Shown: positions 10,490-20,094 of the stretch, piece by piece
Numbering within the stretch: the stretch's first letter is position 1
Layout: the number at the start of each line of letters is the position of its first letter
Source: Dactylis glomerata
Lineage: Eukaryota > Streptophyta > Magnoliopsida > Poales > Poaceae
Assembly (NCBI GenBank): GCA_007115705.1
Contig: QXEO01001027.1
Location: 556,055 to 620,054, forward strand
Direction of reading: 5' to 3'
DNA length: 64,000 bases
Translations under genes and position numbers: made by a program
Notes under the pieces: generated by a model
Seen by the model: only the letters and a program-made list of their open reading frames with translations
Told to the model about the DNA's origin: nothing
The model's database searches: none

Positions 10490-11215
10490 CTAATTATTAA
10501 GGTTAAGACGATCAACATGGCTATTGTAGCCCTTTAGCTTCCAGAATCTCCTAGCAATCTCAAAGCCTAGGCGAGCGTCTAAAGCGGCATACAATAGTTG
10601 GTTGAAGCTCAATGAAACTTTTTCCCAACCAAAAATTAGTTTATCATCATCTTCTTCTTCTTCTTCTTCTTCTTCTCCCTTCTTCTTGTACTTCTTCTCC
10701 TTCTTCTTCTTCTTGTCCTTCTTCTTCTTATCCCTCTTCTTGTTCTTAAGATGTGTCCCAATAGTAGCATTGGCCAAATCATAGAGACTCGGCGTTAGCT
10801 TGCTAGTGGGGTTTGGGACAACCTGTTGAAGATCATACGAGGACGGAATAACAATTCCGTATGACCTTAGCATGCGCAGATCATTGTTGATAGCCGCACC
10901 AAAAAACTTGATGGTGGTGTCCTTCAAGAAGTCCTTGAGTAGTTGCGGCACGCCATTGGCCTTACAAATTTGAAAGACCAATATCTCGGACGCCACCGAG
11001 AGTTGAAGGACGGCGGCACGCTGCGGGAGCTCGTTAGTAGTGAACTCATAATCCAAGCCCACGCACTTGACCGGTGCATCGTCAAGGAATCGGCGCTTGA
11101 CGGCGCGGATCCACTTCTCCACCCTCGAAGCACGGAGAGTCTCCGTGATGGTGAAGTTCATCTCTTCGATGACGATGTAGTAGATCCGAGACCGGGGCCA
11201 AAATTGCTCCTCCAT
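10490..11215 (-). CDS. WRN/RNase D-like DEDDy 3'-5' exonuclease, transposon-borne
   Basis: A single-exon 241-residue ORF with the three exonuclease motifs in order: Exo I LDYE (Asp55, Glu57), Exo II NNDLRML (Asp112) and Exo III YAALD (Tyr209, Asp213). All DEDDy metal-binding and catalytic positions are kept, so the fold could be active in trimming 3' ends of DNA or RNA. It is close to a stand-alone exonuclease domain, with no helicase. Between Exo II and Exo III lies an odd Lys-rich then Glu/Asp-rich tract (residues about 158-191), encoded by a CTT/GAA microsatellite. The ORF begins about 110 bp downstream of a TATA box and fills most of the element. It was probably captured from a host gene. 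Whether it is expressed, or helps transposition, cannot be told. Confidence 0.85.
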   Translation of the reverse strand: MEEQFWPRSRIYYIVIEEMNFTITETLRASRVEKWIRAVKRRFLDDAPVKCVGLDYEFTTNELPQRAAVLQLSVASEILVFQICKANGVPQLLKDFLKDTTIKFFGAAINNDLRMLRSYGIVIPSSYDLQQVVPNPTSKLTPSLYDLANATIGTHLKNKKRDKKKKDKKKKKEKKYKKKGEEEEEEEEDDDKLIFGWEKVSLSFNQLLYAALDARLGFEIARRFWKLKGYNSHVDRLNLNN

Positions 11216-11321
11216 TGTCGAGGGAAAGAGAGCTCTCGGGCGCCGGTGGTATGGTGATGTGGAGATGTTTTGGGGAAAAAGAAGGCTAGAGATGGTGTGC
11301 TTAGATGATCAAATATGAGTG

Positions 11322-11333
11322 CTTTATATAGTG
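11322..11333 (-). promoter_or_regulatory. TATA box of the exonuclease gene
   Basis: On the minus strand ACTATATAAAGC lies about 110 bp upstream of the exonuclease start codon, a typical plant core-promoter distance, followed by a pyrimidine-rich leader. The CACTA subterminal motifs begin some 200 bp further upstream. Confidence 0.65.
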
Positions 11334-11529
11334 TAGAGGAAGGAAGATGATGAGAGCACGCCGGCCGGCGATGAATGCAGGCGCGCGAGTTCCCAATGCG
11401 CCGGCCGGCGCCGGTTCCCGATCAGGCGCGCGAGTTCGAAGCGTCGTCGTTAATGAAGTCGATCGATCCGAAGCATCGTCGATTGTAACTGGCGCGAACG
11501 GTTCATTTGAACGAGCCATTGATCCCGGC

Positions 11530-11720
11530 TCGTGGCACGAACCGGGACTAAAGGGTGACCTTTAGTCCCGGTTTGAGCCATGAACCGGGACTAAAGGGCC
11601 AGGGGGCATTAGTCCCGGTTGTTGGCTGAAACCGGGACTGAAGGGCCCATTTGAACCGGGACTAATGCCCCCTGGCCCACATTTTCATATGAATCGAGAC
11701 TGATGGACCCTTTAACCCCG
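11530..11720. repeat. Right subterminal repeat array of the exonuclease CACTA
   Basis: Alternating CTTTAGTCCCGGTT and AACCGGGACTAAAG motifs form several potential hairpins. A matching array lies at about 9708-9895 at the other end. Such arrays bind the TNPA-type protein in En/Spm elements. Confidence 0.8.
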
Positions 11721-11779
11721 GATCAAATTTGGTTGGGGACTAATGGGACGAATGGAAGCCCTTTTTTCCACTAGTGATC

Positions 11780-12325
11780 TACACATCGTTCGCTGCGCCG
11801 CGTGTCCACTTGCTTCTTTTACGGTATCCTAGAAATAATGTGGACCGTTCAATCACCATGATCAAGCGGTTAAAATCACTTGGTACTCCATCCTATCTGT
11901 TAGGGAGTACTGTCTCAAAACAGGAAGGTATGCCTTGACGTTTAGGGGTAACTCCATAATTACGATACTAAAGTACTTCTAATGGACCTTTTATTCTGTT
12001 ACAAAATAGCACAACAAAAGTAGTTCAAACAAAGAACAAAAAACACAGATTTTTACGTGGAAAAACCTTGCGGAAAAAACCACGAAACACATGACGGTGT
12101 ATCAGTATAATTGAGAGGAATATTACAAGAGGATATATAAGGGCTATCAATATGGTGAAACCCTCTCAATCTATTCTATGACTACCTGAGACTATATATA
12201 AGGGCAAACAACTCTCTTTCTTAGCGGATATGAAATAGATTTGTAGATGTGCTACGTTTAGCGCGATTGACATGCCGTAGTCCGTTAGGAATCCTATCCG
12301 TAGTACGACGGGGGATGCCCATATT
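11780..12325. other. Unassigned stretch, possible decayed retroelement
   Basis: No coding region is convincing. The part around 12000-12200 (ACGTGGAAAAACC, GAGAGGAATATTACAAGAGG, two TATATAAGGGC boxes) looks like decayed LTR sequence, but I found no terminal repeats or duplication to define an element. Confidence 0.35.
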
Positions 12326-12329
12326 GATG

Positions 12330-12570
12330 CTCCAACAGATGCTGCAACCGGCTCTGTAAGATGGAGCGTGGGGCAAAAACGCTATCTCGCGCACTATATC
12401 TACCGCGTCGAATAAAGCGCGCGGCACAAATTGCACGCAGAAACAACTATCTACCCCATATTTAGAACTTCTGTTGGAGGTAAACATAGCCTCACGCGTG
12501 AAACACGGATGAAACACGCTGCAAAGTGCTTTTATAGCGGTAAAATTTAGCGCGGCCGTTGGGATACTCT
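12330..12570. repeat. Possible MITE with imperfect inverted ends
   Basis: GATGCTCCAACAG at the left and, reversed, GAGTATCCCAACGG at the right form imperfect inverted ends about 240 bp apart. GCGCG-rich interior motifs (TTTAGCGCGGCCG) resemble small elements seen in grasses. No clean target duplication was found, so this is tentative. Confidence 0.3.
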
Positions 12571-12582
12571 TAGGGCAGTCCA

Positions 12583-13414
12583 AGAACTCTATTTATGGAC
12601 GATCAGGAGGTGACTGCCATATACGACTTGCTTGCACAACAACTCCAACCGCCGCTGCCAGCTGGTGCAGCCTTCCCGGTCCAGGTGCAGTAAAGTTCAG
12701 TTGGGCTTGATCTGAAATTAACACCCTAATAGCTCATTGCGAAATGCCACATCCTTCCTTTCCATGTGAGTAAATTATGTATGCACTTTAGGCATATGTT
12801 TTTTCGGTTACAGAGAAATTGCATAGTGTGTGCTGATTTATGCACCTAATGCAGGCAACGGCATCTACTATCTAAATGATCAAGTACTTTTGAGGATGTG
12901 GCTTTCGAGTTCTTATTAGATGGCTTGCTACCATGTGGTATTGTATTATGTATTCGACACCCGTGTGTGCTTATAATTTGTAGTCGTTTGTGATCTAATG
13001 TTTTATTTCTTGTTTCAGATTCATGATCGAGCTTCGAGACCCTAGGAGGGTTTTTATCTGTGCAACATATTGCCTGATTGTAACCTCATGTTAAATGGAC
13101 TTTTTCCTCCGCATAAAGCTGCACATTTCCCTGATAAATTTAAAAGACTAAGCAGATCAGCTGATGAAAACTTGCCCATAACAGCATACAATACGTTAGT
13201 GAAAAATAAAAAACTGAAATTTAGACGCGGCGCGGCAAAGCGCGCATACGGATCTAGTTCATGGTAGCCATCTTCATTTATAAGGTTTCCTGTTATTTTC
13301 CCTGAATTTATTGTTTATAAGGCATAACTAGTGACATGAGATATTGTTTAAACTGAATTTACTATTTGTAAGGTGTCCTTTTTTGTTCGTTGAATTTATT
13401 GTTCAAACTAGAGT
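12583..13414. other. Unassigned stretch with a short codon-like block
   Basis: The frame from 12595 to about 12693 reads MDDQEVTAIYDLLAQQLQPP then LPAGAAFPVQVQ and stop, which looks like a gene exon fragment I do not recognise. A second small ORF at 13070-13267 has no recognisable domain. The rest is AT-rich with nothing else apparent. Confidence 0.3.
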
Positions 13415-13423
13415 AGCAATTTA

Positions 13424-14391
13424 CAAGTGAATAGCATAGAACTACCACTTTTGTGCCTAAATGTACCATACGGAACCACTTTACGTTTTGAAAACCAAAA
13501 TCTACCACTTTTCTGCAAATTTTTTGCAATTCGGACAAATCTATGATTTAAAGTGAATCGACAGCGAATCTGACGTGCAGGGGTTGGGTCCCACTTGTCA
13601 GATTAATAAAAATATTAAAAATAAGAAAATAACTAGGGTAATCTTCTTCTTCCTGGCCACCATCTCCGGTCAACCCTTCCCCTCCACCGCCGCCGCGCCC
13701 CCACACCGAACCACCGCTGCCGCGCCCCCAACCTAGGCCGCCGCCGCAGCGCCCCCAACAACCCTGTATCTAGCCGGCCTCCGTGAGCTTGGCCTCGGCA
13801 TCCCTGACCACGACCTGCGTCCGGCTGTCCTCCCCGAGTTCCGGCCGTCCTCCTCGAGCTTGGCCTCTTCCCATGCCCCATCCGAGCACGCCCTTGGTGC
13901 CGCCTCGTCACCAGCTCTCCCCCACCAGAAGGAATCGCCACGGGTCGCCTCCAATCGACGCTTTGGTTGCCATCTTCTCCGTCTCCGTCAGTGAAGGGAT
14001 ATGTAGCGGGGTGGGCATGAGGTGGAGGGTGCGCGAGCACGGTGGCTGGCGGCGGGTGGGCGAGCACGGTGATCAATGGCCGGCTGCCGGTGGTTACCCT
14101 TGGTGGCCGGTGGCGGGGTGGCACGCGCCGGTGGTTGCCTTTTTTATTTTTTATTTTTTTCAGATATTTAGTTATTTAATTGGGCTGACATGTGGGCCCA
14201 GCAAAATGAACATTGTTTTTGCCACCTCAGCGCAGGCAAGTGGACCCGCAGGTCAGAAATATTGTCAATTCGCTATTAACCAGTGATTTGTACGAATTGC
14301 AAAAAAAATTGTAGATTTTGGTTTTCAAAACGTAAAGTGGTACCATTTGATACATTTGAGCATAAAAGTGGTAGTTTTATGCTATTCACTC
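13424..14391. mobile_element. Mutator-like element (MULE) with long inverted repeats and GC-rich cargo
   Basis: Inverted terminal repeats of about 120-150 bp (left GTGAATAGCATAGAACTACC, right reversed GTGAATAGCATAAAACTACC) enclose a GC-rich centre. A perfect 9-bp target duplication AGCAATTTA lies at 13415-13423 and 14392-14400, diagnostic of the Mutator superfamily. No transposase is present. The centre (about 13640-14120) is open in several frames (minus 13633-14124 codes for a 163-residue Pro/Arg-rich string; plus 13783-14286 also open) and looks like captured host DNA, as in Pack-MULEs, but I cannot identify the source. Confidence 0.9.
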
Positions 14392-14400
14392 AGCAATTTA

Positions 14401-15195
14401 TCAGAGAGCCACAATAGATCATTAATAGGGTTTGTGGAGCCTGCAATACTATATCAGTAGACACAGTAGTTGAGTAATTCTTTCTGTAGTTATACTAGAT
14501 CATAGGAACATGACGATAATTTGAATCGCACAGGAGCAAGCACAACAATAATTCATACATATCTAAGAACTAAACATTTGTAAAATCATACGACCATAGG
14601 AACATGACGACAATTTGAATCCATTACAAGCTCTTGCTTTTACAAATCAAGGATATTTTGAATCCAGTACAAGCACTCCTGTTATACTCTTTGGTGGTGT
14701 GAAGCTGGCTCCCATAAAAAGAATGTACTCCTGTTACACTCTCTGGTGGTGTGGAACAGCAGCAGCTCTTGAGGCAATGGGAGAGACTATAAAAGCTACA
14801 CTAACAGAAGTGTATCTCACTCTATTCAGCATGTGTGGTGTGCCTATCTTTCTCTTCTCTCTACTGATCCTGTGTGGTTAAGTTAGAAGAAAAAGTTAAG
14901 CATTAGATTTTGGCGACATACCATAGACCTGTCCAAGACCTAGTAATAACCACAGGTACAGGTGTGCCTTTTTACAGAAAATATCCAATAAATAGCTTGA
15001 GGAAACCTTCCACAACCTTCCTATGATGTGTGTCGTCGCATGCTTTATTGCAATATTTACACCACAACATCAAAAGTGGTGCACTTATTGTACTGTATGT
15101 AAAGTGATTTTAACCCAAACATGGTCTGTAAGCAGAAGTTGGTTGATAATGTGCATCCTCTGCCTAAATGGTCTGTAAGGAGAATTTGGGACTCA
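14401..15195. other. Unassigned stretch with a ~33-bp direct repeat
   Basis: CATAGGAACATGACGATAAT with flanking bases at about 14500 recurs with small changes at about 14590. CTCCTGTTAYACTCT followed by TGGTGGTGTG is repeated near 14675 and 14730. The ORFs at 14615-14881 and 15121-15360 show no domain and are not called. Confidence 0.4.
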
Positions 15196-15199
15196 GCTG

Positions 15200-15411
15200 G
15201 CGACATCCATTTCAGTTTAACAAAAAACTTTAATTATCAATTTAATCAAATAAATATTTCTATAAAAATTATGTCATTTGATACGTATCCAAAAGAAGTT
15301 TTTAATGGTATGATGTTTGCGAAGTATATTTCATATTTTGTTGACCAAGTCAACAGTTAATTTTTTTCTTAAACTATGTGCGTCTATTAAATTAAACCGA
15401 AGGAAGTATAA
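15200..15411 (-). mobile_element. Truncated Stowaway/mariner-like MITE
   Basis: Read on the minus strand the sequence opens TACTTCCTTCGGTTTAATTT and continues with GTTGACTTGGTCAACAAA, in the style of the common 'CTCCCTCCG' mariner-type elements of grasses. Only one terminus is visible; the opposite end and the second TA were not found. Confidence 0.4.
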
Positions 15412-15927
15412 GAAATTAACTACTTCTAAAGATCGAAGTGATGTCATGTTGGACAAAAGGCGCTAATGCCTCCGTATCAGCTTATTAGTCTTTCATTATC
15501 TATGTTACATTTTCTAATGGTTTAAATTTGTAATATATATCATATATAAAATCGATCAAATTAACAACCTAGGGATACATAGAAGCCTAATAAACTGATA
15601 TAGCGTGAGTAGAAAAATATTAGCAATTCTAAAAATTTATATAAATGTATTATTACAAATTTTTAATAGTGTATCTAATAAGATACACTCTGTTTTATAT
15701 TAGTTGTCGCTGATTTAGTACAAATGTTGTACATAAACATAGAGAACTAATATGGAGAGGAGCGAGCAAAGCTGATGTGCTAAGTTCGATTTGTTGTGAT
15801 GTATTCTTTTTAATGTGAATATTATTATTTTTGGTTACTCCCAGTCGAAAATATTGTTTCACGAACCGACCAGAAGTAACCTAGATAGGTCTAAATTCTA
15901 GAGAGCTTCTTTGATAAACCGCCTTGT
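15412..15927. other. AT-rich unassigned spacer
   Basis: Non-coding, AT-rich, with no terminal repeats I can define. It lies directly left of a CACTA element. Confidence 0.45.
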
Positions 15928-18612
15928 CACTACAGGAATAAACTTCTACGCTGACGGCCAATACCTAAGCCGACGGCTTTTTATCGGGGCCGTAGGCATA
16001 GGTCCTGGCCTCGGGCGTGGCCAAAATTTGGCCATCGGCTTAGGTATGTTGTCGATGTAGATTTTCAGGGGACCTAACCCGAGGCCAAAGCTGTCAGGTT
16101 AGGTACTTTTGTTTTTTTGGGTCGCCTTTTTATTTTGTGAAAAATAAAAGAAAATGATAAAAAAATTCAAAAAAATAATATCCTTTCAGGTGCAGTTATG
16201 TTACATCATCTTGATCTAGTTGTTAGGAAAATTAAGAAACTTGAATTTTGAAATATTTTGCAAAACGCATATTTCATGGGACGAAATGAAAATCGGTCTT
16301 CGTGGCATTCCTCGCCATCCCAAGGGCCACACGTGTGTCCGATATGGCCTCATTTTGATAAACTATGGCATGATCAGGGCCAAACCTAGCTTATTTGATT
16401 TAAAAGTCATGCAACCTCAAACATGGTAGATCAGTTTTGTGATGGGACTTTTTGGTAAATTTTTATCAAGGTTTGACTTTTTCCCACATTTAGGTGATAT
16501 AAAATAACGCCACGCAAAGGTCTCATATTTTTTCAATTTTTTTAAATTAGTTACACCCGATTTGGGACCCGCATGAAAATGACAATGCATGAAACTCCCT
16601 GCTCGCGGCCAGATGGTGCGGAGCCCCACTTTAACGGTAAAAGTTTAGTGAAGAAATGACATGTTGCGGATTCAAAAATTATTTTTGCAAAAAATTAGGA
16701 GCTCGTTTTATTAGAGCTAAAGGGCAAACCCATCCCGGTTCCAATGAAATCGGCAGGAGCTTGCGTAAAATCTAGAAAATAACTCCAAAAATTTACACAA
16801 TGAAACGACAGCTGATATGTGTATCCCAGGTGGTCTATTATTTATGAGGGGTGTTGTGCCCAACTTTTTGTTTGCCGTTTCGGTAGCTGCCTCACAAAAA
16901 ACTTGATTTCGGCACTCTGGAAATGGAAAATGCACTTTTCGTGGGACGAGACGAAAATCGGCCTCTGTGGCACTCCTCGTCATCACAAGGGTCACGCCCG
17001 TGTCTGATATGGCCTTGTTTTTAGAAACTATTCCATGATCAGGGCCAAATCTACCTCATTTGAGCTAAAGCCATGCAACCTCGAACGTGTTAGGTCATTT
17101 TTGTGAAGGGACTTTCGGTAAATTGCTTTTATCAAGGTTTGAATTTTTTTTCTCCACATATAAAATGAAGCCAAGCGAAGGTCTCGCATTTTTTCGTTTT
17201 TTGAATTAGTTACGCTCGATTCTAGACCCACATGAATATGACAACGCACGAAACTCTCGCTCATGGCCAGGTGGTGCAGAGTCCCTCTTTAACGGTAAAA
17301 GTTTAATAAAGAAATGACATGTTACGGATCCAAAAATGATTTTTGCAAAAAATCATGAGCTCATCTTATTAGAGCTAAAGGGCAAACCCACCCCGGTTCC
17401 AGCAAAATCGGTAGGAGCTTGTGTAAAATCCAGAAAATAACTCCGATGGTTTGCCTGACGAACGAGCGCTCATATGTGTACCCCCAAGTGGTCTATTATT
17501 TATGTGGGGTGTTGTGCCTAGCTTTCCGTTTGCCGTTTCGGTAGCTGCCTCACAAAAAACCTCAATTTTTGGCACTCCGGAAATGGAAAACGCACTTTTC
17601 ATTGGACGAAACAAAAATCCGCCTATGTGGCGTTCCTCGCCATTCCAAGGGCCATGCGTGTGTCCGATATGGCCTCGTTTCAACAAACTATGCCATCATG
17701 AGGGACAAAGCTAGCGCATTTGACCTAAAGCCATGCAACCTCGAACGTGGTAGGTTATTTTTGTAAAGGGACTTTTCTGGTAAATTGCTTTTATTAAGAT
17801 TTGAATTTTTTTCTCCATATCTAGGTGATATAAAAGGACGTCACACAAAGGTCTTGCATTTTTTGTTTTTTTAATTAGTTACGTCTAATTCTGGACCCAC
17901 ATGAACATGATAATGCACGAAACTCCTGGTCACGGCCAGGCGGTGCGGAGTCCTGCTTTTACGGGCAAAGTTTAGTGAAGAAATGACGTGTGTTGTGGAT
18001 CCAAAAATGATTTTTAATTTTTTTTTGAAAATTTTCATTTTTCCTTTTTTTTGAATGTTTTTATTAAAAAAAATGAAAGTTTTTATTTTTTTTCAAAATG
18101 TTAACAAACACATATACACATGCGGCATATATACCTACACACACATAGACATATACACACACATACTTACATACAGTCATATAAAACATGGTTTAAGAGG
18201 ATTGATATACTACTAATATCAATAAGAACTTAGTAGTGTAGGGGTAGCTTATTCAAATAGAACTTAGGAGTTCAGCATGTATAAAGATGGGTGACTGAGC
18301 GGGAAGTCATTGTTTCAAGAGATAACAAGAAATTCAAAGAAACAAAAAAATTACAAAAAATAAAATATTTGATATTTTTTTCAAATTTTCAATTTTTTTA
18401 AAAAAATACAAAAATGACCAACCCGATGGCATTTTTGGGCCATCAGATTAGCCTACGCAGACGGCAAAGGCTAACCCAACGGCATTTAGACCTAAGCCGA
18501 TGGGCAAAAACACCGATGGCACCTAACCCGACGGCATCGGCTTAAGCCGGCGACAATTAAGACCTAACCCGACAGCCTCGAACCGTCGGTATAGGTATTT
18601 CGTGCTATAGTG
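15928..18612. mobile_element. Non-autonomous CACTA transposon, CCTAAGCCGACGGC type
   Basis: The left end is CACTACAGGAATAAAC and the right end, reversed, CACTATAGCACGAAATACC. Both ends carry repeats of CCTAAGCCGACGGC and its complement, different from the TTTAGTCCCGG family elsewhere in the window. The flanking trinucleotides are TGT (left) and AGT (right), so the 3-bp duplication is imperfect. No transposase is encoded. The core is almost entirely a 660-bp tandem repeat. Confidence 0.8.
16255..18010. repeat. ~660-bp tandem repeat, about 2.6 copies, inside the CACTA element
   Basis: The block containing TTTCATGGGACGAAATGAAA (about 16270) recurs near 16937 and 17597, each time followed by GGCCATATCGGACAC in complement, GTCATGCAACCTC, AGTTACRYYYRATT and AGGGCAAACCCA. 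Copies 1 and 2 are full length and copy 3 stops near 18010. They differ by scattered substitutions, so the amplification is not recent. The small ORFs in the copies do not share an intact frame; it is treated as non-coding. Confidence 0.88.
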
Positions 18613-18789
18613 AGTACCAAGATGAGTATGGAATAATTTAGAAAGCCCCCGGAATCATCATCGACCCCTTGTTCTGGAGGAGCGCGAGCACGCCGTTCTC
18701 CGTGCTCTAGATGGGATCATTGAATCTGATGACGTTGACATTTGGTCTTTCGAAAGGCTCTATTTTTACGAACATGCTTTGCTTGTCAT
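18613..18789. other. Short unassigned spacer
   Basis: Somewhat GC-richer sequence between a CACTA element and a foldback repeat; I do not recognise any product. Confidence 0.3.
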
Positions 18790-19125
18790 TTTTTGGGTTA
18801 AATCTAGCCCTTTGGCAAAACTAACCTGGACAATACTATTACAAAATCTTATTTTTAATTCTGCTAGCGAGATTAGAGCCAAAGTAGTGCATGTCGGTGC
18901 TGAGGATGTTCGGTGCCTAAGCCAATGACACCAAAGTGAGGTTGGCGCCACCGAACTTCTTGGGCTGTATTATGGCGAATTTACTTGGCGCCGACATGCC
19001 TAACTTTGGCTCTGTTCTCTTTGACACCAAACCGAGAGATCATACTACTATATAATTTTGCCGAGGGGTCATATGAAACATTAGTTTTGCCGATGGGCTA
19101 AATTTATTAGAAAATACACGCTTGT
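18790..19125. repeat. Foldback (inverted-repeat) element, ~335 bp
   Basis: Two pairs of inverted segments are nested. TTAAATCTAGCCCTTTGGCA near 18797 pairs with the complement of TGCCGATGGGCTAAATTTA near 19090. AGAGCCAAAGTAGTGCATGT near 18874 pairs with the complement near 18986-19015. The transcript of either strand could fold into an imperfect long hairpin. No target duplication was identified. Confidence 0.6.
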
Positions 19126-20094
19126 CGAACTTGTGCCAAGCATGCCCGTATGCCAATTTGCCAAGTTTGTTTATGCGGACGCCGTGAATCCAAGGACTAC
19201 AAATCAATCGTTAGTCACAAGAAGTACATTGTTTCACGAGGAAAGAATGAATGTTGTATCATGGATTCCACAAGTGAAATGAATGTTATAAACAGCGTTT
19301 AGATCAAGGATTACACACTAGGCCGCGCCTCAAGGTGCGTATGTGCAACAATATATCTTTATCCCTACTAATAATCTCTATCTCTATTCTATTAACAATA
19401 TTGCAATCTATCAGTAGGTAGGTCGCTTCTAAATAACTCCACAACTTTACGCAATTTACCCACAAGCCAACCGCACAGCCCCAGCGCTGGACTCCCCAGC
19501 GTCCGGCCATGGAGCCTCTCCTTCCGCCGGACCAGGACCACACCCATCTGTCGGAACAGGAGAACGCCGGTAGATCCCGGCCGGACTCTATCCCGCGCGT
19601 CGGCCGCCAAGAGGCGTCGCGTCACGCCCTAAAGGGCACCCACGCTGCCGCCTGGATGTGGCCCCCGAACAGGGTCTACGCACCACCGGCCGGCCTGCTC
19701 TCGGCGACCCCCAGCCCCGCCGCTGCGTCGTGTACTTGGAGTTACCGCCGACCGGGTGGTCGTGCGCCCAGGCTGCATGTTCGCCGCCGACCCAGCCCCC
19801 AGGTCGGTCGCCCACCGGCCCAACTCCCAGGTCACCGTCCAGTTGCTTCGTTCCGCACCGCAGCGAGCCGATCGACCAGCTCTTCACCTGCCAACGCCAC
19901 ATGCGACAACCGGCGTCGTTTGTCCGATCGGGTCAAGGCCCAGCGCATCCACCTGAGCAGTGCAAGAGCCAGCCACGCGCTCCGTTGCTGGTCTGTTTTT
20001 GCCCGACCGAGCAACAACAGCAGCTAGCATCGATATACATAACTACATAAGGCAGCTCCTCTCCACACCCGTATATAAACCAGCACTACATCAC
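19126..20094. other. Unassigned region with GC-rich block and TATA-like box
   Basis: A GC-rich stretch at 19490-20030 is open in several frames (for example 19509-20027 +, 172 residues, Pro/Arg/Ser-rich) without any recognisable domain. It ends in a TATA-like GTATATAAACC at 20071-20081, just before the first copy of the 1.82-kb tandem repeat, so it could be the promoter region of a lost gene. No product can be supported. Confidence 0.35.

Larger units (their letters stand above)
9686..11776. mobile_element. Non-autonomous CACTA (En/Spm) transposon carrying an exonuclease gene
   Basis: The left end reads CACTGGTGGAAAAAAGGCC and the right end, reversed, CACTAGTGGAAAAAAGGGC, with a matching 3-bp target duplication ATC at 9683-9685 and 11777-11779. 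Both ends hold several copies, in both orientations, of TTTAGTCCCGGTT/AACCGGGACTAAAG, the subterminal repeats a CACTA DNA-binding protein would recognise. No transposase is encoded; the cargo is a minus-strand exonuclease ORF. At 2.09 kb it would need a helper in trans. The 53056-63594 element shares motif and similar termini. Confidence 0.93.

Noticed and set aside
15928..18612. Same mobilisation family as the other two CACTA elements
   Set aside because: Its subterminal motif (CCTAAGCCGACGGC) and termini (CACTACAGGAA) differ from the TTTAGTCCCGG group.
19509..20050. 172-codon and overlapping ORFs in GC-rich DNA
   Set aside because: Open in many frames at once, Pro/Arg/Ser-rich, no homologous pattern recognised.
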